The notes: generated from the letters alone by a model not told the origin. Numbered from the stretch's first letter, positions 1 to 9,137 are shown. The stretch: DNA of 64,000 nt from PALSA-129 sp963842505 (GCA_963842505.1 CAWJGZ010000004.1:496001-560000), one strand, 5' to 3'. A program made the numbers and translations.

Positions 1-148
1 TGCCATCCAGGTCGGCCACCACCGTGCCAGGGATCGGACCAGTGCCGGATGGTGCGCTTTGCTGGGCAGTAACCTTACCTTCGCACCCGGTGAAAAGCAG
101 ATTCAACACCAGGCACAAACTTGCTGCAACGAAGAATGAGCGGTTCAT
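1..148 (-). CDS. RND efflux periplasmic adaptor lipoprotein, 5' end only
   Basis: Only the first 49 codons are in the window; the gene runs off the left edge. The ATG at 148 overlaps the stop of the upstream tolC-like gene as ATGA and is preceded by a good ribosome site (GGGAGGT). The N-terminus is a lipoprotein signal peptide: a basic start, a hydrophobic stretch and the lipobox LFTGC, so it should be anchored in a membrane by a lipidated cysteine. Coupling to a TolC-family gene suggests the membrane-fusion (HlyD/CusB-like) subunit of an RND efflux pump. The diagnostic barrel-sandwich domain lies outside the window, so the name is inferred from lipobox and context. Confidence 0.6.
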   Translation of the reverse strand, partial: MNRSFFVAASLCLVLNLLFTGCEGKVTAQQSAPSGTGPIPGTVVADLDG

Positions 149-1455
149 TGTAATACCTCCCGGCCGGCTGCCAGGTTCATTTGCGCGGCCGCCGTTAAAT
201 AGGAAGCAATCAGGTTTAAGTAAGCCAATCGAGTGTCCCGGTATGCTTTTTCCGAATCCAGGTAATCGAGCAGCGACGCACCGCCATTCTGATAGGAAAA
301 CGAGACCTTATCGCGGGTGTCGATGGCTAGCTTTAGATACTTTGCCTTGTAAGGGCGGAGGAGATTGATGGCGCTGACTAATGTCACATAGGCGGAGTCC
401 ACGTCGCTGAACACCTGCGCCCGGGCGGCGTCGCGCAAACGCTCGTTCCGCCCGATGTCGATCTGGGTCCTGATCTTTTCGCCCTGGTTCCGATCGAAGA
501 TCCGCAGCGGAATCGTGACGCTGAAACCCATGTAGGCGGGGATTGGCGGGTTGCGCGCAAAATCCACGCTAAACGCCGGATCGGTCGAGCCGTTGGCTAC
601 GGCAAGCCGATGGTTGACCTGCGCCAACTCCACGTTCTGCACGGCCGCCTTCAAATCCGGCCGCGCCGCGAGCGCGGCATTTCGGAATTCTTCCTGCGCC
701 ATTAACTGCTCGCTGAAGTCGTACGGCCCGGTGATGTCGAACTGCTCGATCGGCGTCCGATCGTCCAGGAGCGTCAGGAGTTGAATCTTGGCGGTCCGAA
801 GATTCACTATGGCCATTTCATAGTCGGATTCGAACTGGACGCGCTGCAGCTCCAGCCGATCCAGATCGATTTGGGCCAGGTCGCCCGCTTGGAAACGAGT
901 ACGGTTGACGGTGAGTTCCCGATCCCAGTAGTCCAGGTTTTCCTTCGCATTCTGCAAGACCGCCTTAGCTTGCAACGCTTGGATAAACGCATTTCGAAGG
1001 GTGAACGTCAGGGTCCGCGCCTGGTCCAGATAAGAGGAGTCAGTGATATCCGTGGTCTTCTTCGCGCTTTCCAGGCGCAACTCACGCTTATGTTCGCGCT
1101 CGTGCAAGTAACTGAGCGACCCGAACGGAAGCGCATTGGTCAGCGGCCGGTAGACTTGGGTCCCAGCCGGCGAAGCAATAGTCGCGAATGGATTGATCTG
1201 GTCTAGGGTTCCCGTCAGGCTCGGATTGGGCCGCAGATAAGCGGTGATCTCGGCCGCTCGGGATTCGTCGATGTTCGCCCGAGCGGCCTTTAAGGTCGGG
1301 TTCGCAGCCTCGAACCTGTCCTTTATCTGTTGCCAGGTGAAGGTGGTCTGGCCAAAGGCTGCCGCGTGCAGGAATGCAACCAGAACCGCGCCGCGGGTTG
1401 GCCGCGGCAGATACCGCGCAGAATTTTCGCCGGTGATCGTTGGTGATGTCTTCAT
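145..1455 (-). CDS. TolC-family outer membrane efflux protein (CusC/CzcC-like)
   Basis: A 436-residue outer membrane channel subunit of a tripartite efflux pump. An N-terminal signal region is followed by the two repeated helical halves typical of outer membrane efflux proteins: the first around residues 35-240 (NPTLKAARANI, then NLDYWDREL helices), the second around 255-435 with the characteristic C-terminal GGASLLDYLDSEKAYRD helix. The next gene starts inside its stop codon, so the channel and adaptor are co-translated. The order TolC then adaptor, presumably followed by an inner-membrane RND transporter, is common in heavy-metal and organic-solvent efflux systems. The substrate cannot be read from this sequence. 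Confidence 0.85.
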   Translation of the reverse strand: MKTSPTITGENSARYLPRPTRGAVLVAFLHAAAFGQTTFTWQQIKDRFEAANPTLKAARANIDESRAAEITAYLRPNPSLTGTLDQINPFATIASPAGTQVYRPLTNALPFGSLSYLHEREHKRELRLESAKKTTDITDSSYLDQARTLTFTLRNAFIQALQAKAVLQNAKENLDYWDRELTVNRTRFQAGDLAQIDLDRLELQRVQFESDYEMAIVNLRTAKIQLLTLLDDRTPIEQFDITGPYDFSEQLMAQEEFRNAALAARPDLKAAVQNVELAQVNHRLAVANGSTDPAFSVDFARNPPIPAYMGFSVTIPLRIFDRNQGEKIRTQIDIGRNERLRDAARAQVFSDVDSAYVTLVSAINLLRPYKAKYLKLAIDTRDKVSFSYQNGGASLLDYLDSEKAYRDTRLAYLNLIASYLTAAAQMNLAAGREVLQ

Positions 1456-1657
1456 AGAGATGCGGGGGACGGCAAGATAGCGAAGCGCAGGGCGCTCTAC
1501 TCTGTTCTTATCGCGGTCCGTCGAGAGGCGCCACTCATCTTCCGTTCAATACCGCTCGTCTTTCGATAATCGTTCAGCCTGATATTTGCCTTGTGTCAAT
1601 CTTTCGATCGGACAATCAGTCTTCGTGGCAAAAGACCGTATCTTTTGGCTGGAGGTC

Positions 1658-1684
1658 TTGGCAGAGTTACCGATTCGCCATAAT
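1658..1684 (+). promoter_or_regulatory. possible sigma-70 promoter for the LuxR-type regulator
   Basis: TTGGCA at 1658-1663 and CATAAT at 1679-1684 are separated by only 15 bases, shorter than ideal. If used, transcription would begin near 1691. That would exclude the upstream ATG at 1586 and agree with the GTG start at 1724, which has a strong ribosome site. Seen by eye only. Confidence 0.3.
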
Positions 1685-1723
1685 CTGAATGCAACACGAA
1701 GAAGTCCGGTTGGAGGAGGCTGC

Positions 1724-2509
1724 GTGAACGAACAAACCCGGGAGAACCGTATCCGGTTGCTCTTGTTGGACCATCAAGCCCTGTTTCGATCAAGCCTGGC
1801 TCGTTTTCTGGCGTCGGAGCCCGGTCTGGAAGTGGTGGCGGAGTGCGGCAATTCCGCCGACGCGGCCGAAATCCTGAGCGCTGCACAAGTGGATGTCGTT
1901 CTGTTGAGTCTCGAACACGCCATGGATGGCGCGGATGGGTTCATGTCTACCGTCCGCCAAAAAGGTTGCCAAGGCCGGTTCTTGATCGTGGCGGAAACGG
2001 TTGACGCCAGGAGCTCGGCTTTCGCCATCAAACTGGGCGCGGCAGGCATTTTTCTGAAGTCCGAGGCTCCTGCTCGCCTGATTGAGGCCATCAGGCTTGT
2101 AGCGAATGGCGCGGTCTGGCTCGATCAGAGGATCATTCGCGTGCTGGCCGATCAGTCGGTCGATCGTCTTTCGCACCAGTACGAGGAGAAATTCGCAAAT
2201 GGCCTGAGCGATCGGGAGCAAAGAGTGCTTCTGGGCATCCTGGGGGGCCTCACGAATAAGCAGATCGGGGAGAATCTCAAGCTTTCAGAAGGCTCCGTCA
2301 AGGCGTCGGTGCAGCAGTTGTTTTACAGAACCGGCGTGCGAACACGGAGTCAGCTTGTCCGGGCGGCTCTCGAAGGCTCGCTGGAGAGTGCCAAAGAGCT
2401 GACGCGTCGAACACGAACTCGCACCATAGCCATGACTCCTTCGAATACCGGAGAGCAGCGTCCTCCAGTCCCGAACAGACTCCCACCGCTCCGCCAACCG
2501 AATGGTTGA
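1724..2509 (+). CDS. LuxR/NarL-family regulator with a degenerate receiver domain
   Basis: A 261-residue protein with a receiver-like domain (about 9-125) and a LuxR-type helix-turn-helix (about 160-215, with LSDREQRVLL and TNKQIGENLKLSEGSVK). I chose the GTG at 1724 because GGAGGAGG lies just upstream; an in-frame ATG at 1586 has no such support. The receiver looks unable to accept phosphate in the usual way. The position of the phospho-acceptor Asp (motif VDVVLLSLEH) is Ser62, and the usual Asp-Asp pair near the N-terminus is reduced to a single Asp (LLLDHQ), although Lys112 (FLKSE) remains. It is convergent with a membrane-PAS regulator whose DNA-binding domain is very similar, with 23 bases between the two stops. 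No kinase gene is adjacent. Confidence 0.8.
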   Translation: MNEQTRENRIRLLLLDHQALFRSSLARFLASEPGLEVVAECGNSADAAEILSAAQVDVVLLSLEHAMDGADGFMSTVRQKGCQGRFLIVAETVDARSSAFAIKLGAAGIFLKSEAPARLIEAIRLVANGAVWLDQRIIRVLADQSVDRLSHQYEEKFANGLSDREQRVLLGILGGLTNKQIGENLKLSEGSVKASVQQLFYRTGVRTRSQLVRAALEGSLESAKELTRRTRTRTIAMTPSNTGEQRPPVPNRLPPLRQPNG

Positions 2510-2532
2510 TTTTCTGAGTCACGGTGAGACCT

Positions 2533-3456
2533 TTATAGTATGGTTCGATACTGTTCGAGCGCCACCCGCACGAGCTGACTGCGAGTGCGTACGCCGGTTT
2601 TGGCGAATAGCTGCTGAATCGTGTTCTTGACGGCGCTTTCCGAGATTTCCATTCGGCCTGCGATTTCCTTATTGGCCAAGCCTTGTACCAACAACCGCAG
2701 GACTTCCGTCTCTCTATTATTCAATGCGGATCGTTCGCGTTGCTCCGGAAAACTCGAGCTGACGCCCAGCGCACCCCCCGGCGCGCCCAGCAGGTCCTCT
2801 TCGCTGACGTCCGCAATGATTGCGGCAAGCTTGGGAGTCGGCCCCTCCTTGTATGTGGAGAACCAAACGTCGGCGGTGAACGTCTGGCCGTTGCCCCGGT
2901 GACCTTGGCATTGCATCGATGCCCGGAACTGCGGAGCTTCTTCCCACCGCAGCGCATGGTGCAATTCCGGAAGGAACGCAGCGATTGGATTGCCAATCAA
3001 GTGGCCGTCTCGCGGAGCCATCAACTCAACGGCGGCCTGGTTGGCCAGTTCTATGAAGCCCCGTTCGTCGACGGTCACGATGGCCGCGGGACTGGTCTCC
3101 ACCAGCGCTTTCAACCTGGCTTGGGACTCCAGGCTCATGCGGCGGTTTCGGATCAATTCCCCAACGAACAGCCCGCATCCGGCCAGGGCCAGAGTCTCAA
3201 AAGTCAGGCGCACGAACGACGGATCGAGCGAGCTAAACACCTCGGCCAGCGCGGCGCAACCGGCGCCGAGTAAGGCAACCATCCATCGCGGCAGGAACGC
3301 CGCCGCAAACATGATGGGAAACAGGTAGAGAAAACCCAGTGACACGTATGGCTTTGTCCACCAGTCGAGGACGGCGATCACCAGAATAATTGTGCCGCTA
3401 ATCGTCAGGACTGGAACTCGGTTCCGGTCCTGCCACAAGCGTTCAATGGGCAGCAT
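2533..3456 (-). CDS. membrane-anchored PAS-LuxR transcriptional regulator
   Basis: A 307-residue one-component regulator. Hydrophobic helices occupy about residues 18-85, followed by a short linker helix, a PAS domain (about 110-225, starting LVETSPAAIVTVDERG) and a LuxR-type helix-turn-helix (about 240-300, NNRETEVLRLLVQGLANKEIA). It probably senses a membrane or cytoplasmic ligand through the PAS domain and binds DNA while attached to the membrane. No kinase or receiver motifs are present. The C-terminal segment TGVRTRSQLVR is shared exactly with the convergent degenerate-receiver regulator, so the two may recognise related sites. The 248-base region upstream holds no other gene that I can support. 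Confidence 0.75.
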   Translation of the reverse strand: MLPIERLWQDRNRVPVLTISGTIILVIAVLDWWTKPYVSLGFLYLFPIMFAAAFLPRWMVALLGAGCAALAEVFSSLDPSFVRLTFETLALAGCGLFVGELIRNRRMSLESQARLKALVETSPAAIVTVDERGFIELANQAAVELMAPRDGHLIGNPIAAFLPELHHALRWEEAPQFRASMQCQGHRGNGQTFTADVWFSTYKEGPTPKLAAIIADVSEEDLLGAPGGALGVSSSFPEQRERSALNNRETEVLRLLVQGLANKEIAGRMEISESAVKNTIQQLFAKTGVRTRSQLVRVALEQYRTIL

Positions 3457-3704
3457 GATCTTGGCAGAACCTCAATTGTCCCGCACTTCCGGCGCCTTTG
3501 GTGTGAATCAAAGGATTGACTCCAATGATTCCATTCGCAAGCCGGCAGGCCATCTGAATCAGCCTGCTGTATAAGATGAAGGGACTTGTCTCCATCCAAT
3601 CAAAAGATTAGCCGTGCGATTGCAGCCTGAATTCACTGGATCTTCGCGCGCGCCAGGGACAGGCGGGTAGAGCAAGGCCGGCCGGGCTGACCGGACAGGT
3701 GTCC

Positions 3705-4832
3705 TTACAGATTCCCCCGCAACTCCTGCTCTCTCTCGATGGCTTCGAATAGGGCTTTGAAATTGCCTTTGCCGAAACTCCGGCTGCCTTTGCGCTGAAT
3801 CACTTCGTAAAACAACGTCGGGCGGTCTTCCACGGGGCGCGTGAAGATCTGCAGCATGTAGCCTTCGTCGTCGCGGTCCACCAAAATGCCAAGCTTGCGG
3901 AGCGCGTCCAGCGGCTCGTCGATGGGGCCGATGCGCGCCAGCAGGCCGTCGTAATATGCGCCCGGCACCCGCAGGAACTGCACTCCCTGGCGCTCCAGTG
4001 TGCTCACCGTCTCGATGATGTCATTGGTCGCCATGGCGATGTGCTGCACGCCGGGGCCGCGGTAGAACTGCAGGTATTCTTCGATCTGCGACTTGCGTTT
4101 TCCCTCGGCCGGCTCGTTGATGGGGAACTTCACGCGTCCGTTGCCATTCGACATCACTTTGGACATCAGCGCCGAGTATTCCGTGGAGATGTCCTTGTCG
4201 TCGAAATGCTTGTACATGCGGAAGCCCATCACGTCGCGGTAGAAATCCACCCAGCGGTTCATTTCGCCCCAGCCCACGTTGCCCACCATGTGGTCGATGT
4301 GCAGCAATCCGGCGGGCCGCGCCACGGGATCTTCGGCGAGCGCCGCCTCGAAACCCGGCAGGAACGCCCCGTTGTATTGGCGGCGTTCGACAAACGTGTG
4401 GATGGTGTCGCCATAGGTGGCGATGGAGGCGACGCGCGCTTCGCCCTGCGCGTCGCGCAAGGTTTCGGGATCGCGCACGCTGCGGGCGCCGCGCGCAGTG
4501 GTGGCCCGCCACGCAGCCTCCGCATCGTCCACCCAGAGCGCGATATCGCGCACGCCGTCGCCGTGCAGCCGGATGTGATCGGCTATGGGATGCTCGGGCT
4601 CGAGCGGCGTGGTCAAAACCAGGCGGATCTTGCCTTGCGCCAGGACGTAGGAAGCGCGGTCCCGCGTGCCGGTCTCCGGACCGCGGTAGGCGGCCAGGCG
4701 AAAGCCCAGCGCAGAGCGATAGAAATATGCCGCCTGGCGTGCGTTCCCCACGTAAAATTCCACGTAATCCGTGCCGTTGAGCGGAAGGAAATCCTTGTCA
4801 ACCGGCGCCGTGTGCTCCAATGTTTGCGGCAT
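3705..4832 (-). CDS. hppD: 4-hydroxyphenylpyruvate dioxygenase
   Basis: This enzyme converts 4-hydroxyphenylpyruvate to homogentisate in tyrosine breakdown and plastoquinone/tocopherol-type pathways. The 375-residue protein has the usual length and two vicinal-oxygen-chelate halves. The iron ligands of the family are visible as His181 (IDHMVGN), His264 (GVQHIAM) and Glu343 (FYEVIQRKG), and the C-terminal RKGSRSFGKGNFKALFEAIE helix is characteristic. The ATG at 4832 has GGGGGAG upstream. A longer open frame to 5009 is overlap with the upstream aminotransferase gene, not coding. The start lies 35 bases inside that gene, so the two are probably co-translated. No homogentisate 1,2-dioxygenase gene is in the window. 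Confidence 0.93.
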   Translation of the reverse strand: MPQTLEHTAPVDKDFLPLNGTDYVEFYVGNARQAAYFYRSALGFRLAAYRGPETGTRDRASYVLAQGKIRLVLTTPLEPEHPIADHIRLHGDGVRDIALWVDDAEAAWRATTARGARSVRDPETLRDAQGEARVASIATYGDTIHTFVERRQYNGAFLPGFEAALAEDPVARPAGLLHIDHMVGNVGWGEMNRWVDFYRDVMGFRMYKHFDDKDISTEYSALMSKVMSNGNGRVKFPINEPAEGKRKSQIEEYLQFYRGPGVQHIAMATNDIIETVSTLERQGVQFLRVPGAYYDGLLARIGPIDEPLDALRKLGILVDRDDEGYMLQIFTRPVEDRPTLFYEVIQRKGSRSFGKGNFKALFEAIEREQELRGNL

Positions 4833-5928
4833 CGCTCCCCCTGAATGCACTACTCTTCCTGAATGAATCGAGGGCGAGGCGGTTATCCTCGTCCGTACCG
4901 GTGGAGATCCGCAGGCAGTTCGACAGGCCGAAGGCCTTGAGCGGACGCACCACCACCCCTTGAGACAGCAATTCCTCGAAAATTCGCAAGGCTTCCTGCT
5001 CCGAAGCAAGCACCACCATCAGAAAATTGGCTTCCGACGGCACTACCGTGAACCCCATATCCGCCAGACCTGCCGCCAGTAGCCGCAAGCCCCGTGCGTT
5101 CAGCTCCAGCGAACGGTGCAGGAATTCCTTGTCGGCCAGCGCCGCCACTCCCGCCGCCTGCGCCGGCGTGGAAGGCTCAAACGGCAACTTCACCTTGAGC
5201 AGGTTGCGGATAAGTTCTTCGTGCGCAAACCCGTACCCGATGCGCGCCCCCGCCAGGCCATACGCCTTCGAAAACGTGCGCAGTGTAATCACGTTGTCGT
5301 AGCGGTAGTGCATGGAATCGGGGTAGCGCGGATTGTCCATGGCGTATTCGAAATAGGCTTCGTCCAGGATGATCAGCACGCGCTCCGGAACATGTTTGTA
5401 GAACTCATCGAACTGGTGCTTCGTGAAGATGGTGCCGGTCGGGTTGTTGGGATTCGCCAGGTAGATGATCTTGGTGTTTTCATTGATGGCGGCGGCTAGC
5501 GCGGGCAGGTCGTAGTGCCAGTCGCGGTAGGGAACCGTGCGGTACTTGACGCCGCGCGAACGGGCCAGCACCTGGAAGCCGATGAAGGCGGCTTCGGTGG
5601 TGAGCACTTCGTCCTCGTCGCACAGGAAAGCGCGGATGATGTTGGACATGATGCCTTCCGATCCGCTGCCGGCGATCACGTTTTCCACCTTAAGATCGAA
5701 CTGCTGCGCCAGGACTTCTCGCAGATCAAGCCCGCCATTGGGGTAAAGATTAAGCCCGGCCAGAGTGCCGCGAATAGCCTCGATGGCTTTGGGCGACGCT
5801 CCCAGCGGGTTCTCGTTGGACGCCAGCTTGGCGATGCGCTCAAGCCCGTATTGCTTGCGAACGGACTCGATGGTGCGCCCGGCTTCGTAGGGCCGCAAGG
5901 ATTCGATGTACGGAGGTACGAGTGGCAC
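4798..5928 (-). CDS. hisC: HisC-type histidinol-phosphate / aromatic aminotransferase
   Basis: A fold-type I, PLP-dependent aminotransferase of 376 residues. Hallmarks are the substrate loop KLASNENPLG (34-43), GSGSEG (88-92), NPNNPTGT (159-166) and the PLP lysine at about 221 in FSKAYGLAGARIGYG. It starts at GTG 5928 with no strong ribosome site; a TAA lies in frame ten codons upstream. The family is named for histidine synthesis, but several HisC-type enzymes act on tyrosine and phenylalanine. Because its 3' end overlaps hppD, and no other his gene is nearby, a role supplying 4-hydroxyphenylpyruvate from tyrosine is a reasonable inference. Sequence alone does not separate the two roles. Confidence 0.85.
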   Translation of the reverse strand: MPLVPPYIESLRPYEAGRTIESVRKQYGLERIAKLASNENPLGASPKAIEAIRGTLAGLNLYPNGGLDLREVLAQQFDLKVENVIAGSGSEGIMSNIIRAFLCDEDEVLTTEAAFIGFQVLARSRGVKYRTVPYRDWHYDLPALAAAINENTKIIYLANPNNPTGTIFTKHQFDEFYKHVPERVLIILDEAYFEYAMDNPRYPDSMHYRYDNVITLRTFSKAYGLAGARIGYGFAHEELIRNLLKVKLPFEPSTPAQAAGVAALADKEFLHRSLELNARGLRLLAAGLADMGFTVVPSEANFLMVVLASEQEALRIFEELLSQGVVVRPLKAFGLSNCLRISTGTDEDNRLALDSFRKSSAFRGSDAANIGAHGAG

Positions 5929-6055
5929 CAGTTCCAGTGTAACGCGCCGGCCTTAGTGGAACAGACGATCGGTTTGCGCCGTATGTTGGCTGCCGTACTT
6001 TTACCAGCACTCACAGGCCGCGCAAAGCGATGGCCCGTCCCACTCCCGGCCGGCA

Positions 6056-7519
6056 TTACTTCACGCGAATCAGTTTTCCCTGTTGCCACGTGAAGACTGC
6101 GTCGGCGGCGGCGATTTCCCCCGCGGGCAGAGGTGTTTTCTGGTTAAGACGCACCCGCGTCCGGCGATCTCCGAACCAGAGCTCGGCGATCATCGCCATA
6201 TCGAAGCTGTTGAATGGATCTTCCAGAAAAACCACTTTGGAGCCTGGGCGGACTTGCGGGTTCACGGCGCGAAATTGCGCAATCACGGCCGCTGTCAGCG
6301 GGGCGATGGTAAGGTTCCCGGGTTCGATTTCGGTCTTCTTGTAGGACCAACTGGCGAGCGCCATGACGACCATGACGGCGGTCGCTACCACGGTGCGGAC
6401 ACGCCCAGGCTGCATCCCGCGAAACGTTGGTTCGGCGGCGGCCACGCGTGTCAGCGCGGGCAACCAGGATTCAAACAGAGCTCCCACCAGCACCGCCCAG
6501 CCGGCCAGCGATACGTACAGGCAAGCCTGGTCGCGGCCGATCAGGAAGGCAATCGGCAGGGGCGTCAGCACGATGTACCACCAGCAGAAGCGGAGCAGTT
6601 GGTTCTTGCGGCGCCACGCCAAGTAAGTCACAGCCGCCCAGACGATCAGGGTCGCCGTCCAGCCAAAGCGCGGCAGGTGGTAGAAGATGTCGCCGATATA
6701 CCGCTCCTGGAAATCCAGGAACCGGTCCCACGAAATCACCGGCGCGTAAGAGGGGTCTTTCATCAGCCCGTACTGGCCGAACCGCTTTCCGTAAATGAAG
6801 ACCAGGTCCAGTATGCCGACCCAAAAGATCATGCGGCCCGGGCCGCGCAGCCATTGGACGAATTTCCTCCACTGAAGACCCGGCGCGCCGCAACAAAGCC
6901 ATTCATAGGCCAGCAGAACGGCGGGCATGGTGACTCCCATCTCCTTGGAGTTCAGCGTGCACAGGTAGAGTATCAGGAAGACCGCCGTCTGGCCGACGCT
7001 CAGTAGGCGTCCGGAGGAGCGTATCCGAACATAGTAAGCCAGCGTAGCGAAGAAAAAGATCCCGCAGAGCACGTCAAACACGAAGACGCTGTTGTAATAG
7101 AGGTTATTCAAGCCGCCGTGATAACAGGCGATCAGCGCCACCATAGCGCACGCCACCTGGCCCGAACCGAGCGCCCGGGAAAGCCGGTACATCAGGTACG
7201 CGCCAACCAGCAGCAGCACCAGGAGCACGGCGTGATAACCCGCGGGATTCAGGCCAAACACCTGATAAAGCGGCATGAAAAACAGGCCGCCCACGGGCCG
7301 GAAGTAACCGCGCCAGATCATGAATTGCGATTCCAGCAAGCGCCAGGGCGAAGGGCTCCAGTAAGTCCAGATTGCCAGCATTTCGTCGTCGGAAAACTGG
7401 GCCTTCAGAGTGTCCCAGGAAACCAGGAAAAAGTAAGCGGCGAAAAGCAGCGCACAGGCCGGCTTTCGCCAGTGGCCGGATGGCGCCGGCGCGTGCGTGG
7501 TTTCGGGAGATGGCGTCAA
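6056..7519 (-). CDS. multi-pass membrane protein, GT-C glycosyltransferase-like
   Basis: A 487-residue integral membrane protein with about ten hydrophobic segments and a soluble C-terminal part. After the first membrane helix it carries the acidic motif FSDDEML, placed where GT-C transferases (ArnT, protein mannosyltransferase type) keep catalytic acidic residues in the first periplasmic loop. A lipid-linked sugar transferase is therefore plausible, acceptor unknown. It starts at TTG 7519 behind TTAGGATACC and lies 19 bases after a related gene, so the two form an operon. I do not recognise a named family beyond the GT-C fold. Confidence 0.6.
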   Translation of the reverse strand: MTPSPETTHAPAPSGHWRKPACALLFAAYFFLVSWDTLKAQFSDDEMLAIWTYWSPSPWRLLESQFMIWRGYFRPVGGLFFMPLYQVFGLNPAGYHAVLLVLLLVGAYLMYRLSRALGSGQVACAMVALIACYHGGLNNLYYNSVFVFDVLCGIFFFATLAYYVRIRSSGRLLSVGQTAVFLILYLCTLNSKEMGVTMPAVLLAYEWLCCGAPGLQWRKFVQWLRGPGRMIFWVGILDLVFIYGKRFGQYGLMKDPSYAPVISWDRFLDFQERYIGDIFYHLPRFGWTATLIVWAAVTYLAWRRKNQLLRFCWWYIVLTPLPIAFLIGRDQACLYVSLAGWAVLVGALFESWLPALTRVAAAEPTFRGMQPGRVRTVVATAVMVVMALASWSYKKTEIEPGNLTIAPLTAAVIAQFRAVNPQVRPGSKVVFLEDPFNSFDMAMIAELWFGDRRTRVRLNQKTPLPAGEIAAADAVFTWQQGKLIRVK

Positions 7520-7538
7520 GCGGGTATCCTAACAGTCA

Positions 7539-9047
7539 TCAGGGATGCGCACAGGGCTGCGCCTCCAAATCGGGACGAATCGCCACGGCGGCGTCCGTGA
7601 ACTTGTCGTGATAGACCACCTTCAAGCCTTCGCGCTTCATGAATCCCTGGTCCCACGGATAGAAGATCACATAGGCCTGGTAGGCGGCCGGATATTGATT
7701 GATTTCGTGTGGCGCCGGGCCGATCTGGTTAAGGGTCTCGTGGCCGGATAACTCGCGATAAATATTGATTGCCGCCACGTACCGCCAGTTTACCGATACA
7801 TCTTTGAGGCCATAAGTGCGGTTGTAATAGGCCAGAACGGAATAGACTCTCTTCATATCGGCGTCGTACTTCCATTCCTTGAAGTAAGTCAGACGCAGAC
7901 AACCGATGGAGTAACAGGCGATGAGAACCAGTACGCCGGTCAAGGCGCGGGCCGTGATCCGGCCCTGGAGAGAATAGAGCGGGATGGCGGTTGCCACGCC
8001 GGCCATGAGGAATACGAATAGCGCGATGTAGAGGCCGGTGCGGTCGAGCGGCAGCAGGATTCCGTCGAACCAGAACAGAAGCTGATGACAGGCCAGCGTG
8101 ATGACGAGCGCGGCAACGGCAATGAGGCCCGGCGCCGCTCCGCGAAGCGTCTTGCGAGCGCGATAGAGCAGCACGGCGCGCCAAAGAAAGAGAGCGCCCA
8201 GCAGCGGATAGAGGAACGTGCCGAAGTGCACGAAATAATGGTGCAGGCGCGGGTTTAGCAGATAGGGATTGGGCTGGTACAGAGAGGCTTCGAGCAGGCT
8301 GCGGCCGGTCTCGAGCAGCGACTGCGCCCCCCAGGTGAATTGGCCTTTGGGCCATCCCAGCACGGTCGGCCCGACGAAGAAGTATCCCACCGCCAGTCCC
8401 GGCAGCACGAACGCAGCCAGAGTTTTCAGGCGGCTAGCAGCCGGCTCGCGCCATGCGTCGCACCCTATCCAGACGAGGATGAGAAGCCCGGTCGCGAGGT
8501 CCGCGACGGCGAACGAAAAATTCGCGGAAACCGAAAGCGCCATGCTGGCGGAAATCAGAGCCGCGGCCCGATACCGGGATCCGCCCCGCTGCTTGTGCCA
8601 CATGGCCAGCGTGATGGCGCACGTCAGGAAGGCCAGCGCCAGGCTGTATCCGCGCGCCGCCACCAGGTAATCCATGACAAACGGGCTGGCCACCAGGCAC
8701 ACCAGCAGCGACCATTGCAGCAGCAGTTTCGGCGTGATCAGCCGTACTAGAAAGTAGGCCGCGGTGATGTAGATAGCGGCGCCCATCAGCGCCGGCAGCC
8801 GGATGGTCAAGTGCGATGCGCCAAAAACCGTTACGAAAAGGCGCATCAGAAGCGAATTGAGGACGTGATTGTTCGACGATGCCTCCCATCCGGACGGGGC
8901 GGCCCGCATGACCCAGGCGAGGAACGTATCGGACTCGTCAATCGTCAGGGATTGAATGCAGGCGCGGGCCACAATCCACAGAAACGCGCAGGCGCCCGTC
9001 GTAACCAGGAGGAGAGAGTGTTTATGGCCGGTGTGATCAGTGGACAC
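7539..9047 (-). CDS. GT-C-family membrane glycosyltransferase (PMT_2-like)
   Basis: A 502-residue membrane protein with about eleven hydrophobic segments. The first loop contains TIDESDTF and, further on, SSNNHVLNSLLMRLF. This pair of motifs is typical of dolichyl-phosphate-mannose transferase-like and ArnT-like GT-C enzymes, where the acidic residue acts as base. The C-terminal 100 residues look periplasmic. The start is GTG 9047. It is followed after 19 bases by a second GT-C-like gene. The pair probably glycosylates a cell-envelope lipid, polysaccharide or protein with a polyprenyl-linked sugar; the substrate is unknown. Confidence 0.7.
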   Translation of the reverse strand: MSTDHTGHKHSLLLVTTGACAFLWIVARACIQSLTIDESDTFLAWVMRAAPSGWEASSNNHVLNSLLMRLFVTVFGASHLTIRLPALMGAAIYITAAYFLVRLITPKLLLQWSLLVCLVASPFVMDYLVAARGYSLALAFLTCAITLAMWHKQRGGSRYRAAALISASMALSVSANFSFAVADLATGLLILVWIGCDAWREPAASRLKTLAAFVLPGLAVGYFFVGPTVLGWPKGQFTWGAQSLLETGRSLLEASLYQPNPYLLNPRLHHYFVHFGTFLYPLLGALFLWRAVLLYRARKTLRGAAPGLIAVAALVITLACHQLLFWFDGILLPLDRTGLYIALFVFLMAGVATAIPLYSLQGRITARALTGVLVLIACYSIGCLRLTYFKEWKYDADMKRVYSVLAYYNRTYGLKDVSVNWRYVAAINIYRELSGHETLNQIGPAPHEINQYPAAYQAYVIFYPWDQGFMKREGLKVVYHDKFTDAAVAIRPDLEAQPCAHP

Positions 9048-9137
9048 AAGAGTACGCGAACCGAAATTGTATCATCTGGAGACGCTGGCGCCCGCGCTGA
9101 GAATGGCGGGTGCCGGAGCGATCGTAAATACGGTTTC

